Shown: positions 62,973 to 64,000 of the stretch, in pieces
Numbering within the stretch: position 1 is the first letter of the stretch
Layout: every line of letters begins with the position of its first letter
Source of the DNA: Nocardioides lianchengensis
GTDB lineage: Bacteria; Actinomycetota; Actinomycetes; Propionibacteriales; Nocardioidaceae
Assembly (NCBI RefSeq): GCF_900101465.1
Contig: NZ_FMZM01000002.1
Location: 186,001 to 250,000, forward strand
Direction of reading: 5' to 3'
Length of the DNA stretch: 64,000 nt
The notes under the pieces: generated by a model
The model's input: the letters and a program-made list of their open reading frames with translations, nothing else
Databases searched by the model: none
Told to the model about the DNA's origin: nothing
Program-made: the position numbers and the translations under genes

Positions 62973-64000
62973 TCAGCCGAAGCAGACCAACGGCACGGGG
63001 GCGGTGCCGGTCGAGACGGCCGGCACCGCCGCGGCCAGGGCCGTGGCCGGGTCCACGCCGGCCGCGAGCTGCTGGTGCACGGCGACCAGCACGTCGTACG
63101 CCGCGGCGTCGTTGACCGCGGCCGCCGACGCGATCACGCAGCGGGCACCGGCGTGCAGCCAGGCCGCCGACATGCCGATCAGCTCCTCGCCCCAGCGCAC
63201 GGTCGAGCGGCCGACCTCGCAGGCCGACAGCAGGACGACGTCGGGGACCGAGCGGAGCCGGTCGACGTCGTACCCGAACCAGGAGCCGTCGGCGAGCAGC
63301 AGACCGGAGAAGAGCGGGTTCTCGGCGGAGTGCCGCCCGTGGGCCGCCACGTGCAGGACGTCGACCTGCTCGGCCAGCTCGGAGACGGCGTCGGCCGTGG
63401 CCTCGGTGCCGACCAGCACCCGGGCGTCACGCCACTCCTTGGCCGCGGCGTTGACCTCGTCCTCCGCGCGCACCACCCGCGGGCCGGCGACGAAGCCGGC
63501 GGTCGCGGTGCGCAGCGGCGTCGTACGGCGCGCCAGCCAGGACGTGGCCGACTGCGCGACCGTGACCGGGCGGCCGACGTACCCGGGCAGCAGGGTCCAC
63601 GGCACCCCGGCCAGCACGCCCGACGGTGTCAGCACCACCCGCCGGTCGCCGACCGCGTCGAGGACCGGGGCCACGAGGAGGCGAGCGAGCTCATCGAGAC
63701 GTACGGCGAGCGCGCCCCGGACCGCGCCCGCCATCGGCTCCGGCAGGTCGGCAGCAGCGACGTCGAGGTCGGGCAGCAGGCCGCCGAGCAGGGCGTCGAG
63801 GTCGGCGCGACCGCCGAGGTCGACCCAGGTGGCGGCGTCGGGCGTGACGACCAGCGCCACGATCGCGTCCGCGGTGACGACGTAGGCAACCAGCGCCGAG
63901 TCCGCGTCGAGGGCCTCGCGCAACGCGTCGAGCGTGACCGGGTCGGCCACCTCGCCGGACCCGCGGTGCTGCCAGGCCCGCTCGCGGACGCGCTGGCGCA
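62973..64000 (-). CDS. CHAT domain protease (5' end outside window)
   Basis: The frame is open to the window edge, so the N-terminus is missing. The visible 340 residues hold a CHAT (caspase HetF-associated) domain: VLTPSGVLAGVPWTLLPGY, catalytic His in VLHVAAHGRHSAENPLFSG and catalytic Cys in VVLLSACEVGRSTVRWGEEL, then LHAGARCVIASAAAVNDAA. CHAT proteins are caspase-like proteases, often with N-terminal TPR sensors. Some act in phage defence. A small beta-rich protein gene follows in the same direction. Confidence 0.9.
   Translation of the reverse strand, partial: RQRVRERAWQHRGSGEVADPVTLDALREALDADSALVAYVVTADAIVALVVTPDAATWVDLGGRADLDALLGGLLPDLDVAAADLPEPMAGAVRGALAVRLDELARLLVAPVLDAVGDRRVVLTPSGVLAGVPWTLLPGYVGRPVTVAQSATSWLARRTTPLRTATAGFVAGPRVVRAEDEVNAAAKEWRDARVLVGTEATADAVSELAEQVDVLHVAAHGRHSAENPLFSGLLLADGSWFGYDVDRLRSVPDVVLLSACEVGRSTVRWGEELIGMSAAWLHAGARCVIASAAAVNDAAAYDVLVAVHQQLAAGVDPATALAAAVPAVSTGTAPVPLVCFG

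Overview
The window comes from a very GC-rich actinobacterium, most likely a Nocardioides or close Nocardioidaceae relative. The reasons are strong GC bias at third codon positions, frequent GTG and TTG starts, and leaderless -10/start arrangements. Families typical of mycothiol- and F420-using actinobacteria are present. The conserved rpsF-ssb-rpsR-rplI-MATE-dnaB order is present at 53-59.4 kb, and a parS-like site lies just beyond it, so the right end is probably near the replication origin. The genus assignment is inference from gene content, not a database match.

Layout. 1-7.4 kb: a secreted repeat protein next to a class E sortase, a MerR-thioredoxin pair, a Crp/Fnr regulator, and an ABC exporter co-transcribed with a DesKR-like two-component system. 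7.5-8.8 kb: PadR-DUF1707 with its operator, then a 92-bp nested palindrome. 8.8-16 kb: an M3 oligopeptidase, a small membrane protein, a 930-residue secreted protein and an ECF42-type sigma factor with its DGPF partner. 16-25 kb: a run of single metabolic genes (truncated VOC gene, maleylpyruvate-isomerase-like protein, GH6 glycosidase, DUF427, DUF4287, MFS, an unusual SDR with a C4 finger, a DinB-like protein, an F420 oxidoreductase, an FAD monooxygenase). 25-28 kb: a 942-residue secreted protein built from cysteine-hairpin modules with a short RTX tail.

28-35.3 kb is the most interesting block. A fused DUF429-RelA/SpoT protein is divergent from a tightly coupled stressosome-type operon: RsbR, RsbS, RsbT, an ATPase-PP2C fusion, a histidine kinase, and a receiver-PP2C protein. 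Each open frame overlaps the next, which suggests a single phospho-switch pathway that would end in PP2C control of an anti-sigma-factor antagonist encoded elsewhere.

35-47 kb: psuG-psuK behind a YibE/F membrane protein, small membrane proteins (DoxX, VanZ), a lower-GC patch with a DUF4259-like gene and small hypotheticals, an MMPL transporter and a NarL-type two-component pair. 47-49.5 kb: a MerR-regulated ABC exporter operon whose ATPase is split by a one-base deficit in a G run at the signature motif. 49.5-52.9 kb: a type-VII-like pair of WXG/PPE-type proteins, a lipoprotein and an SDR. 53-64 kb: the replication/ribosomal cluster with MATE and secreted-protein genes inserted on the other strand, a short Ser/Thr kinase, a parS-like site, a DeoR regulator with phased operator repeats, a nucleotide-binding-like protein, endonuclease IV, and a CHAT protease (cut by the window end) followed by a small beta-rich protein.

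I saw no tRNA, rRNA, CRISPR array, transposase, integrase or prophage gene.
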